NCBI GenBank assembly: GCA_004173415.1
Contig: SEHC01000095.1
Span: 1-9,453, forward strand
Direction: 5' to 3'
DNA from: Lysobacteraceae bacterium
Lineage (GTDB): Bacteria > Pseudomonadota > Gammaproteobacteria > Xanthomonadales > Xanthomonadaceae
DNA: 9,453 nucleotides
A program made the translations under genes and the position numbers. Shown in pieces: positions 1 to 6,880 of the stretch (positions are counted from its first letter, which is position 1; every line of letters starts with the position of its first letter). The notes below the pieces were generated by a model. That model was not told the origin of the DNA. It made no database searches and saw nothing but the letters and a program-made list of their open reading frames with translations.

Positions 1-1842
1 CCGGCGTTGGCCCCCAGTCCCTTGCCGGAAGAGCGCAAGGCGCTGCTGGCCCGCGTGGTGGAGGGCCTGGACGGACCCAGCCTGTGGTGGCTGTCGGGTT
101 ATGCCGCGGGCCTGGCCCACGCCGGTCCCGCCCCGCAGCCGGGACTGGCGGTATTGCCCGGCGGCGCCACCCAGTCCAGCCAGCGCCTCACCGTGGTCTA
201 CGGCAGCCAGACCGGCAACGCACGGCGCGAAGCGGAGAAGATCGCATCCGAAGCCGAGGCGGCCGGCCTCAACGTGCGCCTGCTGCGCGCCGATGCCTAC
301 CCGCAGCGCGAACTGGCTGGGGAGCGCCTGCTTTACCTGGTCATCAGCACCCAGGGCGAAGGCGACCCGCCGGACGACGCGATCGGACTGGTCGAATTCA
401 TCGCAGGCAAGCGCGCGCCGCGGTTGCCCGAGCTCAAGTACGCCGTACTCGGCCTGGGCGATTCCAGCTATGCCGACTTCTGCGGCATCGCCCGCAAGCT
501 GGACGCGCGCCTGGCCGAACTCGGCGCCAGCCGCCTGTTCGCCGCCGGCGAGGCCGACCTGGACATCGACCGGGTCGCCCTGCCCTGGCGCGAGCAGGCC
601 CTCGGCCATGCCAGGACCGTGCTCAAGGTGGCGGCGACCCCGTCGGCCACGGTGACCACGCTGCGCCCGCACGTGGCGGCGGCCTGGTCGCACGACAAGC
701 CCTTCGCCGCCGAGCTGCTGCTCAACCAGCGCATCAGCGGGCGCGAGTTCAAGGGTGTCGCCAGCTTCCATCGCAATCACCTGGAACACGGTGGCGCCGG
801 CAAGGACGTGCGCCACCTGGAACTGTCGCTGCAGGGCTCGGGCCTGCACTACGAACCCGGCGACGCGCTGGGCGTGCGCCACCGCAACCCCGACCTGCTG
901 GTCGACGGCGTGCTGCAGGCGCTGGAGCTCGATGGCGACACGCCGGTCCAGGAAAAGGACGAGACCCTGCCCCTGCGCGAATGGCTGGCGGCGCGGCGCG
1001 AACTGACCCGGCTGAGCCGTCCGTTCCTGGCCAGCCACGCGGCGCAGTCGCGCTCGGAACAGCTCAACGACCTGCTGGCCCCGGCGCGCGGCGCGGAGTT
1101 CGCCGCGCTGCTCGGCAGCCACCACCTGGCCGATGTACTGCGGCGCTGGCCGGCTCAGTGGGAGCCGCAGGAGCTGGTCTCGGCGCTGCGCCCGCTGGCG
1201 CCGCGGCTGTATTCCATCGCCTCCAGCCGCAAGCGCGTGGGCGAGGAAGTGCACCTGACCGTCGATGTGCTGGACTACCAGGCCTTCGGCCACGCCCATG
1301 TCGGCGCGGCCAGCGGTTTCCTGGCCGCACTGGACGAAGGCGAGCATGCGCCGGTCTACATCGAGCCCAATGAACGCTTCCGCGTGCCCGTCGATGTCAG
1401 CCGCGACGTGATCATGGTTGGGCCGGGGACCGGCGTGGCCCCGTTCCGCGCCTTCGTCCAGGAACGGGCCGAGACCGGCGCCCCGGGCCGCAACTGGCTG
1501 CTGTTCGGCGCCCGTCACTTCAACACCGGTTTCCTCTACCAGGCCGAATGGCAGGACGCGCTGCGCAGCGGCCAGCTGGATCGCCTGGACCTGGCCTTCT
1601 CGCGCGACCAGGCGCGGAAGGTCTACGTGCAGCAGCGCTTGCGCGAACGCGGCCGCGAGGTCTTCGACTGGCTGCAGGGCGGCGCGCATTTCTACGTGTG
1701 CGGCGCCATCGGCATGGGCAAGGACGTGCACGCGGCGCTGCTGCAGATCGTGGCCGAACAGGCCGGCGTGGATGCCGACGGCGCCGCCGAATACCTAAGC
1801 CAATTGCAAGCGGAGGGCCGCTACAGCCGCGATGTCTATTGA
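1..1842 (+). CDS. cysJ: Sulfite reductase [NADPH] flavoprotein alpha-component (5' end probably just outside the window)
   Basis: CysJ passes electrons from NADPH through FAD and FMN to CysI, which reduces sulfite to sulfide in cysteine biosynthesis (cytoplasm). Numbering from the TTG at 7, the flavodoxin domain spans about residues 60-200 with FMN loops GSQTGNA (66-72), STQGEGDPP (114-122) and LGLGDSSYADFCG (148-160). A ferredoxin-reductase-like FAD domain follows, with RLYSIASS at 400-407. The NADPH domain has GPGTGVAPFRAF (472-483) and YVCGAIGMG (563-571). The C-terminus YSRDVY is the family's usual ending. About 611 residues are visible against about 600 in the family. The frame is open to base 1, no ribosome site is visible for the TTG, and the alignment I recall with E. 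coli CysJ suggests the true start lies a few codons upstream. It is first of three same-strand cys genes. Function very secure; start uncertain. Confidence 0.96.
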   Translation, partial: PALAPSPLPEERKALLARVVEGLDGPSLWWLSGYAAGLAHAGPAPQPGLAVLPGGATQSSQRLTVVYGSQTGNARREAEKIASEAEAAGLNVRLLRADAYPQRELAGERLLYLVISTQGEGDPPDDAIGLVEFIAGKRAPRLPELKYAVLGLGDSSYADFCGIARKLDARLAELGASRLFAAGEADLDIDRVALPWREQALGHARTVLKVAATPSATVTTLRPHVAAAWSHDKPFAAELLLNQRISGREFKGVASFHRNHLEHGGAGKDVRHLELSLQGSGLHYEPGDALGVRHRNPDLLVDGVLQALELDGDTPVQEKDETLPLREWLAARRELTRLSRPFLASHAAQSRSEQLNDLLAPARGAEFAALLGSHHLADVLRRWPAQWEPQELVSALRPLAPRLYSIASSRKRVGEEVHLTVDVLDYQAFGHAHVGAASGFLAALDEGEHAPVYIEPNERFRVPVDVSRDVIMVGPGTGVAPFRAFVQERAETGAPGRNWLLFGARHFNTGFLYQAEWQDALRSGQLDRLDLAFSRDQARKVYVQQRLRERGREVFDWLQGGAHFYVCGAIGMGKDVHAALLQIVAEQAGVDADGAAEYLSQLQAEGRYSRDVY

Positions 1843-1851
1843 AGGGAACCC

Positions 1852-1978
1852 TTCCCCCGTTTACGGGGGAAGAGCCTGCCCCCGCGTAGGCGGGGGTGCC
1901 CGAAGGGCGGATGGGGGCGGCACGCCGCATTGCACCGGCCTGCCCCCACCCTAACCCTCCCCCGCAAGCGGGGGAGGG
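1852..1978. repeat. Cluster of stem-loops filling the cysJ-cysI spacer (Xanthomonad-type intergenic repeat)
   Basis: Stem-loops lie almost back to back. TTCCCCCG/CGGGGGAA with loop TTTA is at 1852-1871. CCCCCGC/GCGGGGG with loop GTAG is at 1879-1896. GCCC-GAA-GGGC is at 1898-1908. TGGGGGC/GCCCCCA is at 1912-1948. CCCTCCCCCGC/GCGGGGGAGGG with loop AA is at 1955-1978. The last one resembles the C-run/G-run intergenic repeats I know as common in Xanthomonadaceae and other Proteobacteria. No U-run follows any stem, so a classical intrinsic terminator is not evident. Inference: a dispersed non-coding element inserted in the operon that may stabilise the cysJ 3' end or change the cysJ:cysI expression ratio. 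Confidence 0.8.
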
Positions 1979-2015
1979 AACCGAACACAGCATCATCGAG
2001 GCACGCCGCATACCC

Positions 2016-3719
2016 ATGACCACCCATTCCGTCGAAGGCATCAAATCCGAAAGCAGGCGCCTGCGGGGCAGCCTGCTCGACAGCCTGGCCGACCCGGTCA
2101 CCGGTTCGCTGCGCGAATCGGACCAGACCCTGATCAAGTACCACGGCAGCTACCAGCAGGACGACCGCGACCTGCGCGACGAGCGCCGCCGGCAGAAGCT
2201 CGAACCGGCCTACCAGTTCATGATCCGCACGCGCACGCCCGGCGGGGTGGTCACCCCGCGGCAGTGGCTGCAGCTGGATTCGATCGCCACGGCCCATGCC
2301 AACCATTCGCTGCGCATCACCACCCGCCAGGCCTTCCAGTTCCACGGCGTGATCAAGCGCGAACTGAAGGCGACGATGCAGGCGATCAACGCGACCCTGA
2401 TCGACACCCTGGCCGCCTGCGGCGACGTCAACCGCAACGTGATGGTCGCCGCCAACCCGCACGAGTCGCGGGCCCACGCCCAGGTCCAGGCCGCGGCGGC
2501 GGCGTTGTCCAGGCACTTCCTGCCGAACTCGCGCGCCTACTACGAGATCTGGCTGGACGAGGAACTGGTGGCCGGCAGCGGCGAGGAACAGGAGCCGATC
2601 TACGGCAGCACCTACCTGCCACGCAAGTTCAAGATCGCCTTTGCGGTGCCGCCCAGCAACGACGTCGACGTGTTCGCCAACGACCTGGGCTTCATCGCCA
2701 TCATCGAACACGGCGTGCTGGCCGGCTTCAACGTCAGCATCGGCGGCGGCATGGGCGCCAGCCATGGCGATGCCGAGACCTGGCCGCGGCTGGCCAACGT
2801 GGTCGGCTTCATCACCCCCGGCCAGCTGGTCGCGGTGGCCACCGCCGTGGTCACCACCCAGCGCGACCTGGGCAACCGCGAGGTGCGCAAGCGCGCGCGC
2901 TTCAAGTACACCATCGACGACCACGGCCTGGACAGGATCGTCGCCGAAATTGAAAGCCGTGCCGGATTCGCGCTCTCGCCGGCACGTGCTTTCGTTTTCG
3001 ACCACAACGGCGACCGTCCCGGCTGGGTCAAGGGCGAGGACGGCCGCTCGCACCTGACCCTGGTCCTGCCGGCCGGCCGCATCGCCGACCGTCCGGGCGC
3101 ACCCCACCTGACCGGCCTGCGCGAGATCGCCAACGTGCACCGCGGCGAGTTCCGCATGACCGGCAACCAGAACCTGGTGATCGCCGGCGTGCCCGAGGGC
3201 GAGCGCAAGCGCATCGACGCCCTGGTCCATTCGCATGCGCTGGACAATGGGCTGCGCCTGGGCACGGCGCTGGCCCGCGCGGCCATCGCCTGCGTCGCGT
3301 TGCCGACCTGCGGCCTGGCCATGGCCGAGGCCGAGCGCTACCTGCCCGATCTCACCGCCAGGCTCGAGCCGCTGCTGGAAAAACACGGCCTGGGCGAGGC
3401 GCCGATCCTGCTGCGCATCTCCGGCTGCCCCAACGGCTGCTCGCGCCCATACCTGGGCGAGATCGCCCTGGTCGGCAAGGCGCCGGGCCGCTACAACCTG
3501 ATGCTGGGCGCCGACCATCGCGGCCAGCGGCTCAACACGCTGTACCGCGAGAACATCGCCGAAGCGGAGATCCTCGAGGCCCTCGACCCGCTGTTCGAAC
3601 GCTACGCGACCGAGCGCCAAGCCGGCGAAGGCTTCGGCGATTTCCTGCATCGCAGCGGCGTGGTCGCCCTGCCGCCCTATCCAACACATCGCCAGATCCC
3701 GCTGGAGCTGCACGCATGA
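2016..3719 (+). CDS. cysI: Sulfite reductase [NADPH] haemoprotein beta-component
   Basis: CysI is the catalytic subunit of the sulfite reductase, performing the six-electron reduction of sulfite to sulfide at a sirohaem bridged to a 4Fe-4S cluster, with electrons from CysJ. The 567-residue product has the family length. The four cluster cysteines are visible as C426-x5-C432 and C471-PNG-C475, with the 39-residue gap seen in E. coli (440 to 479). YLPRKFKIAFA (200-210) carries the two lysines that contact the substrate/sirohaem carboxylates. YHGSYQQDDRD (42-52) and DVNRNV (137-142) are family hallmarks. The ATG at 2016 matches the usual N-terminus (VEGIKSESRRLRG). An in-frame GTG at 1896 would run through the hairpin repeat and is rejected. 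A weak GAGG lies 14 nt upstream, so translation initiation may be poor. It overlaps cysH by 4 bp. Confidence 0.97.
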   Translation: MTTHSVEGIKSESRRLRGSLLDSLADPVTGSLRESDQTLIKYHGSYQQDDRDLRDERRRQKLEPAYQFMIRTRTPGGVVTPRQWLQLDSIATAHANHSLRITTRQAFQFHGVIKRELKATMQAINATLIDTLAACGDVNRNVMVAANPHESRAHAQVQAAAAALSRHFLPNSRAYYEIWLDEELVAGSGEEQEPIYGSTYLPRKFKIAFAVPPSNDVDVFANDLGFIAIIEHGVLAGFNVSIGGGMGASHGDAETWPRLANVVGFITPGQLVAVATAVVTTQRDLGNREVRKRARFKYTIDDHGLDRIVAEIESRAGFALSPARAFVFDHNGDRPGWVKGEDGRSHLTLVLPAGRIADRPGAPHLTGLREIANVHRGEFRMTGNQNLVIAGVPEGERKRIDALVHSHALDNGLRLGTALARAAIACVALPTCGLAMAEAERYLPDLTARLEPLLEKHGLGEAPILLRISGCPNGCSRPYLGEIALVGKAPGRYNLMLGADHRGQRLNTLYRENIAEAEILEALDPLFERYATERQAGEGFGDFLHRSGVVALPPYPTHRQIPLELHA

Positions 3720-4450
3720 GCGCACCCAATTTCCATCCCTCCCCGGACATCGCCGCCAACGAGCCGGCTTCGCTGGCCGAGCTCAATACCTTGCTGGAAA
3801 GCCGCACTGCCGAAGAACGGGTGGCCTGGGCATTGGCGAACGGCCCGGCCAAAGCCGCGCTGTCCTCGAGTTTCGGCGCCCAGGCTTCGGTGATGCTGCA
3901 CATGCTCAGCCGGCAGCTGCCGGACATCCCGGTGATCCTGGTCGACACCGGCTACCTGTTCCCAGAAACCTACCGCTTCGCCGACCAGTTGCAGGAGCGG
4001 CTGAAGTTGAACCTGCAGGTGTTCCGCCCGCTGGTCAGCCGCGCCTGGATGGAGGCGCGCCATGGCCGCCTGTGGGAGCAGGGCGTGGTCGGCATCGACC
4101 AGTACAACGGCCTGCGCAAGGTCGAGCCGATGAAGCGCGCGCTGCAGGAGCTGGGGGTCGGCACCTGGTTCACCGGCCTGCGCCGCAGCCAGTCCAGCAG
4201 CCGCAGCCAGACCCCCGTGCTGCAGCAGCGCGGCGAGCGCCTCAAGGTCAATCCGATCGTCGACTGGAGCGACCGCGACATCTGGGTCTACATGAAGCAG
4301 CACGACCTGCCCTACCACCCGCTGTGGGACGAAGGCTATGTGTCGATCGGCGACTTCCACACCACCTCGCGCTGGGAGCCGGGCATGGACCCGGAGGACA
4401 CCCGCTTCTTCGGCCTGAAGCGCGAGTGCGGGATGCACGTCGAGGTCTGA
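3716..4450 (+). CDS. cysH: Phosphoadenylyl-sulfate (PAPS) reductase
   Basis: This enzyme reduces PAPS to sulfite and adenosine 3',5'-bisphosphate using thioredoxin or glutaredoxin, supplying the substrate of CysJI. The 244-residue protein has the adenine-nucleotide alpha-hydrolase PP-loop SSSFGAQASVML (50-61), the YNGLRKVEP segment, TGLRRSQSSSRS, and a C-terminal ECGMH tail with the catalytic cysteine C238. C238 is the only cysteine in the protein. The cysteine pairs that bind the 4Fe-4S cluster in plant/Pseudomonas-type APS reductases are absent, which points to the PAPS-specific E. coli-like class. The start overlaps the cysI stop as ATGA, and GGAG lies 8 nt upstream at 3704-3707, so translational coupling is likely. 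It is the last gene of the operon. Confidence 0.96.
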   Translation: MSAPNFHPSPDIAANEPASLAELNTLLESRTAEERVAWALANGPAKAALSSSFGAQASVMLHMLSRQLPDIPVILVDTGYLFPETYRFADQLQERLKLNLQVFRPLVSRAWMEARHGRLWEQGVVGIDQYNGLRKVEPMKRALQELGVGTWFTGLRRSQSSSRSQTPVLQQRGERLKVNPIVDWSDRDIWVYMKQHDLPYHPLWDEGYVSIGDFHTTSRWEPGMDPEDTRFFGLKRECGMHVEV

Positions 4451-4473
4451 GCGTCGAAGTCCCGCCACCGTCT

Positions 4474-4488
4474 CCGCCTCGGAGGCGG
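4474..4488. terminator. Possible hairpin terminator between convergent cysH and the UbiB-family gene
   Basis: CCGCC/GGCGG with the short loop TCGGA sits in the 52-bp gap between two convergent stop codons. Location and symmetry fit a shared bidirectional terminator. There is no T-run on either side, so intrinsic termination is only inferred. Confidence 0.35.
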
Positions 4489-4502
4489 CATCGGCAACCG
4501 GT

Positions 4503-6188
4503 TTACTTGCCGCCGCCGCTGCGCCAGATCGAGATCACCAGCCAGGCCCCGGCGATCGCCGCACCGACGAAACCCAGCAGGCCGAACACCGGCAGGCCCA
4601 GCAGCGTGGGACCGCCCTCGACGGTCAGGGTGATGGACGAACCCACGATCAGCGCCGCCAGCACCACGCCCACGGTAAGCCGGTTGGCGGAGTGGCCAAC
4701 CTGGGTGCTGAACTGCTGCAGGTGGTTGAGGTCCAGATGCAGCTTGAGCTTGTCGCCGCGCGCCGCGCGCAGCAGGCGGCGCAGGTCGCGCGGCACCGCC
4801 GCCAGCATGCCGACGGTGTCGCCCAGCGAACGCAGCCCCTGCCTGGCCAGTGCCCTGGGCGCGTACAGCGCGCGCATCGCCCGATGCAGGAAAGGCGCCG
4901 CCTGGCGGGCCATGTCGAAGTCCGGATCCAGGCTGCGGCCCATGCCTTCCAGGGTGATGCAGACCTTGATCAGCAGCGCCAGGTCGGCGGGCAGGGCCAG
5001 GTGGTGGGTGCGCAGCAGCGTGGCGACTTCCAGCAACATCCCGGCCAGGTCGAGCTGGCCCAGCGGCACCCCGTGGTAGCGGTCGACGAAGGCATCGACG
5101 TCCTCGCCGATCCGCGCCTCGTCGCCCACCGCCTCGTCATCGGTCCAGTCCAGCAGCACCTCGGTGACCCGCTGCGGATCGTGTTCGACCAGGCCGAACA
5201 GCAGCGACACCACCTGCGCGCGCCGCGCCCGCGACAGCCGCCCGACCATGCCGTAGTCGATCAGGGCGATGCGGTTGCCGGGCAGCACGAACACATTGCC
5301 CGGATGCGGGTCGGCGTGGAAGAAGCCGTCTTCCAGCATCATCTTCAGGATCGCCTGGGCGCCGTCGCGCGCGATCGCGCGGCGATCGATGCCGGCGGCC
5401 TCCAGCGCGGCCAGGTCCGACACCGGCAGGCCGTCGACGAACTCCTGCACGTTCATGCGTTCGCTGGTGTAGTCCCAGTACACCGCCGGCACCACCAGCT
5501 CGCCATGGCCGGCGAAGCTCTCGGCGATGCGCTCGGCATTGCGGCATTCGCCGGCCAGGTCCAGTTCGCGGGTCAGCGAATCCCTGAACTGCTGGACCAT
5601 GCCTAGCGGATGGAACTGGCGCAACTCGGGAAACTTCTTCTCCAGCACCTGCGCGGCGCGCTGCAGCAGGCGCAGGTCGGCCTCGACCACCGGACCGATC
5701 CCGGGGCGGCGCACCTTGACCACCACCTCGGTGCCGTCCTGCAGTCGCGCGCGATGGACCTGGGCGATCGAGGCCGCCGCCAGCGGCACCGGGTCCAGCC
5801 ACTGGAACACGTCTTCGGGCACCGCGCCGAGGTCTTCGGCCATCTGCGCGTGGATGGCCGCGAACGGCACTGACGGCACCTGGTTCTGCAGCTTGCCGAA
5901 TTCAGCGATCCATTCCGGCGCGAACAGGTCCACGCGGGTGGCCAGCACCTGGCCGAGCTTGACGAAGGCCGGCCCCATCTCCTCCAGCGCGCGCCGCACC
6001 CGCACCGGCGCCGGCAGGGACACCAGCTCGGCCAGCCGGTCGAGCGGCAGCAGTTTGCCGGCGCGGGCCAGCGCGCCTTCCAGGCCCATTCGCCGGACCA
6101 TGTCGCCGAAACCGTAGCGGACCAGGATCGCGGCGATTTCCTGCAGCCGCGCCAGGTCGCGGGTGACGGTCAGGTTTTCCCAGATCAT
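4503..6188 (-). CDS. UbiB/AarF (ABC1)-family atypical kinase, membrane-anchored
   Basis: The 561-residue protein belongs to the protein-kinase-like ABC1/UbiB family, whose members support ubiquinone (coenzyme Q) biosynthesis or lipid homeostasis at the inner membrane. Visible marks are the KxGQ motif K77-LGQ, the alanine-rich nucleotide loop AAAS (137-140) replacing a P-loop, the VVVKVRRPG lysine K158, RELDL (208-212), HADPHPGN (291-298) and the metal-binding DYG (311-313). Two hydrophobic segments at about 505-522 and 528-555 form the usual C-terminal membrane anchor. The ATG at 6188 is chosen because GGAGG (6196-6200 on the plus strand) sits 7 nt upstream; an in-frame codon at 6251 would add 21 residues without support. 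E. coli UbiB has HADMHPGN and DCG instead, so this may be a general ABC1 paralogue and not the main UbiB. I therefore give no symbol. Confidence 0.9.
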   Translation of the reverse strand: MIWENLTVTRDLARLQEIAAILVRYGFGDMVRRMGLEGALARAGKLLPLDRLAELVSLPAPVRVRRALEEMGPAFVKLGQVLATRVDLFAPEWIAEFGKLQNQVPSVPFAAIHAQMAEDLGAVPEDVFQWLDPVPLAAASIAQVHRARLQDGTEVVVKVRRPGIGPVVEADLRLLQRAAQVLEKKFPELRQFHPLGMVQQFRDSLTRELDLAGECRNAERIAESFAGHGELVVPAVYWDYTSERMNVQEFVDGLPVSDLAALEAAGIDRRAIARDGAQAILKMMLEDGFFHADPHPGNVFVLPGNRIALIDYGMVGRLSRARRAQVVSLLFGLVEHDPQRVTEVLLDWTDDEAVGDEARIGEDVDAFVDRYHGVPLGQLDLAGMLLEVATLLRTHHLALPADLALLIKVCITLEGMGRSLDPDFDMARQAAPFLHRAMRALYAPRALARQGLRSLGDTVGMLAAVPRDLRRLLRAARGDKLKLHLDLNHLQQFSTQVGHSANRLTVGVVLAALIVGSSITLTVEGGPTLLGLPVFGLLGFVGAAIAGAWLVISIWRSGGGK

Positions 6189-6272
6189 CGCGCTGCCTCC
6201 GCCTGCAAGCCTGAGCGCATGATCCTCGCATGCCGCGGGCCGCGCCTGCATGCGGCACGGCGCCGGCGTGGG

Positions 6273-6725
6273 CTAGGGGCGCGATATCCGGATCGTTGCG
6301 CGCGGCGCGGGCACCGTGCCGGCGGGTTCCAGCGCAAGCAGGTGGAAGCGAAGGCCGGCGTAGCTGGCCTCATAGGGCAGGCCCATGGCGGCAGGCGCCT
6401 GTGAGCCGATCACCAGCGTGGCCGGCGCCTGGCCCGGCTTGCTGGCCTGCAGGGTGGCCGCGGCATGGCCGGCCCAGACGCAGGTGACCGCGGCCGGGCA
6501 GCGGCTGTCGCTGATTTCGGTGAGCTTGAGGGTGAGCGATTCGGCGGCGACCACCGCCTCCTGGCCCCGGACCAGGATCACGGTGTGGATGCGGGAACCG
6601 GTCTGCGGACCGCCGTCATCGGCGCCCCCCACCGACGAGGGGGTCGCGCAGCCGGCCAGGGCCAGCATGAGCAACGCGGTCGCCCACGTTGCTCCCGGGT
6701 TTCGCAATACGCAGTGGCGATGCAT
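6273..6725 (-). CDS. Small secreted lipoprotein of unknown function
   Basis: The 150-residue product opens with a type II signal peptide: basic residues H2-R8, a hydrophobic stretch at about 13-24, and lipobox LAGC with the acylated cysteine C26. The residue after it is alanine, so outer-membrane sorting is likely. A glycine-rich linker leads into a small, apparently beta-rich domain holding SRCPAAVTCVWAG (74-86), where C76 and C82 could form a disulfide in the periplasm. I recognise similar SRCP...C.WAG segments from uncharacterised exported proteins but know no function. The ATG at 6725 is preferred to the adjacent GTG at 6728 because GGAG lies 5 nt upstream of it. It lies 84 bp upstream of the UbiB-family gene on the same strand, so co-transcription is possible, and it diverges from the MFS exporter across the repeat array. 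Confidence 0.8.
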   Translation of the reverse strand: MHRHCVLRNPGATWATALLMLALAGCATPSSVGGADDGGPQTGSRIHTVILVRGQEAVVAAESLTLKLTEISDSRCPAAVTCVWAGHAAATLQASKPGQAPATLVIGSQAPAAMGLPYEASYAGLRFHLLALEPAGTVPAPRATIRISRP

Positions 6726-6767
6726 CACGGCTCCAGCAGGGGGGCGATGCGGGCCAGCCTATCGTCG

Positions 6768-6781
6768 CCGGGCCGGCCCGG
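6768..6781. promoter_or_regulatory. Perfect 14-bp palindrome upstream of the lipoprotein gene
   Basis: CCGGGCC/GGCCCGG is a perfect palindrome 43-56 bp upstream of the lipoprotein ATG, where an operator could sit. In DNA this GC-rich it could also be chance; no convincing -35/-10 pair could be placed around it. Confidence 0.3.
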
Positions 6782-6807
6782 ACGTGAATTGCGGTCGCCG
6801 CCCCATC

Positions 6808-6864
6808 CGCTACCGCGGGTAGCGCGCATCCGGCCTGGCCGCCCTCGGCAGGCGGGCCAGGGCC
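6808..6864. repeat. Two adjacent hairpins in the divergent intergenic region (REP-like)
   Basis: CGCTACC-GCG-GGTAGCG (7-bp stem) is at 6808-6824. It is followed by a longer stem at 6832-6864 in which GGCCTGGCCGCC pairs with GGC-g-GGCCA-g-GGCC, giving 12 bp with two single-G bulges and a 7-nt loop. A GTAG tetranucleotide (6819-6822) precedes the longer stem, the arrangement described for Stenotrophomonas-type REP elements. Neither flanking gene reads into it, so a terminator role is unlikely. The REP assignment is inference. Confidence 0.4.
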
Positions 6865-6880
6865 ATCGCGGAGGCGATGC

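Noticed and set aside
1836..3725. 629-residue open frame on the minus strand, antisense to cysI
   Set aside because: It covers the whole of cysI and the hairpin spacer. Its composition (Ala/Gly/Asp/Val/Gln-rich, no recognisable domain) is what a shadow of a GC-rich gene gives, and cysI is unmistakable.
6231..6257. TGCCGC/GCGGCA inverted repeat as a terminator after the lipoprotein gene
   Set aside because: Only a 6-bp stem with a 15-nt loop and no T-run in a very GC-rich stretch; chance is likely.
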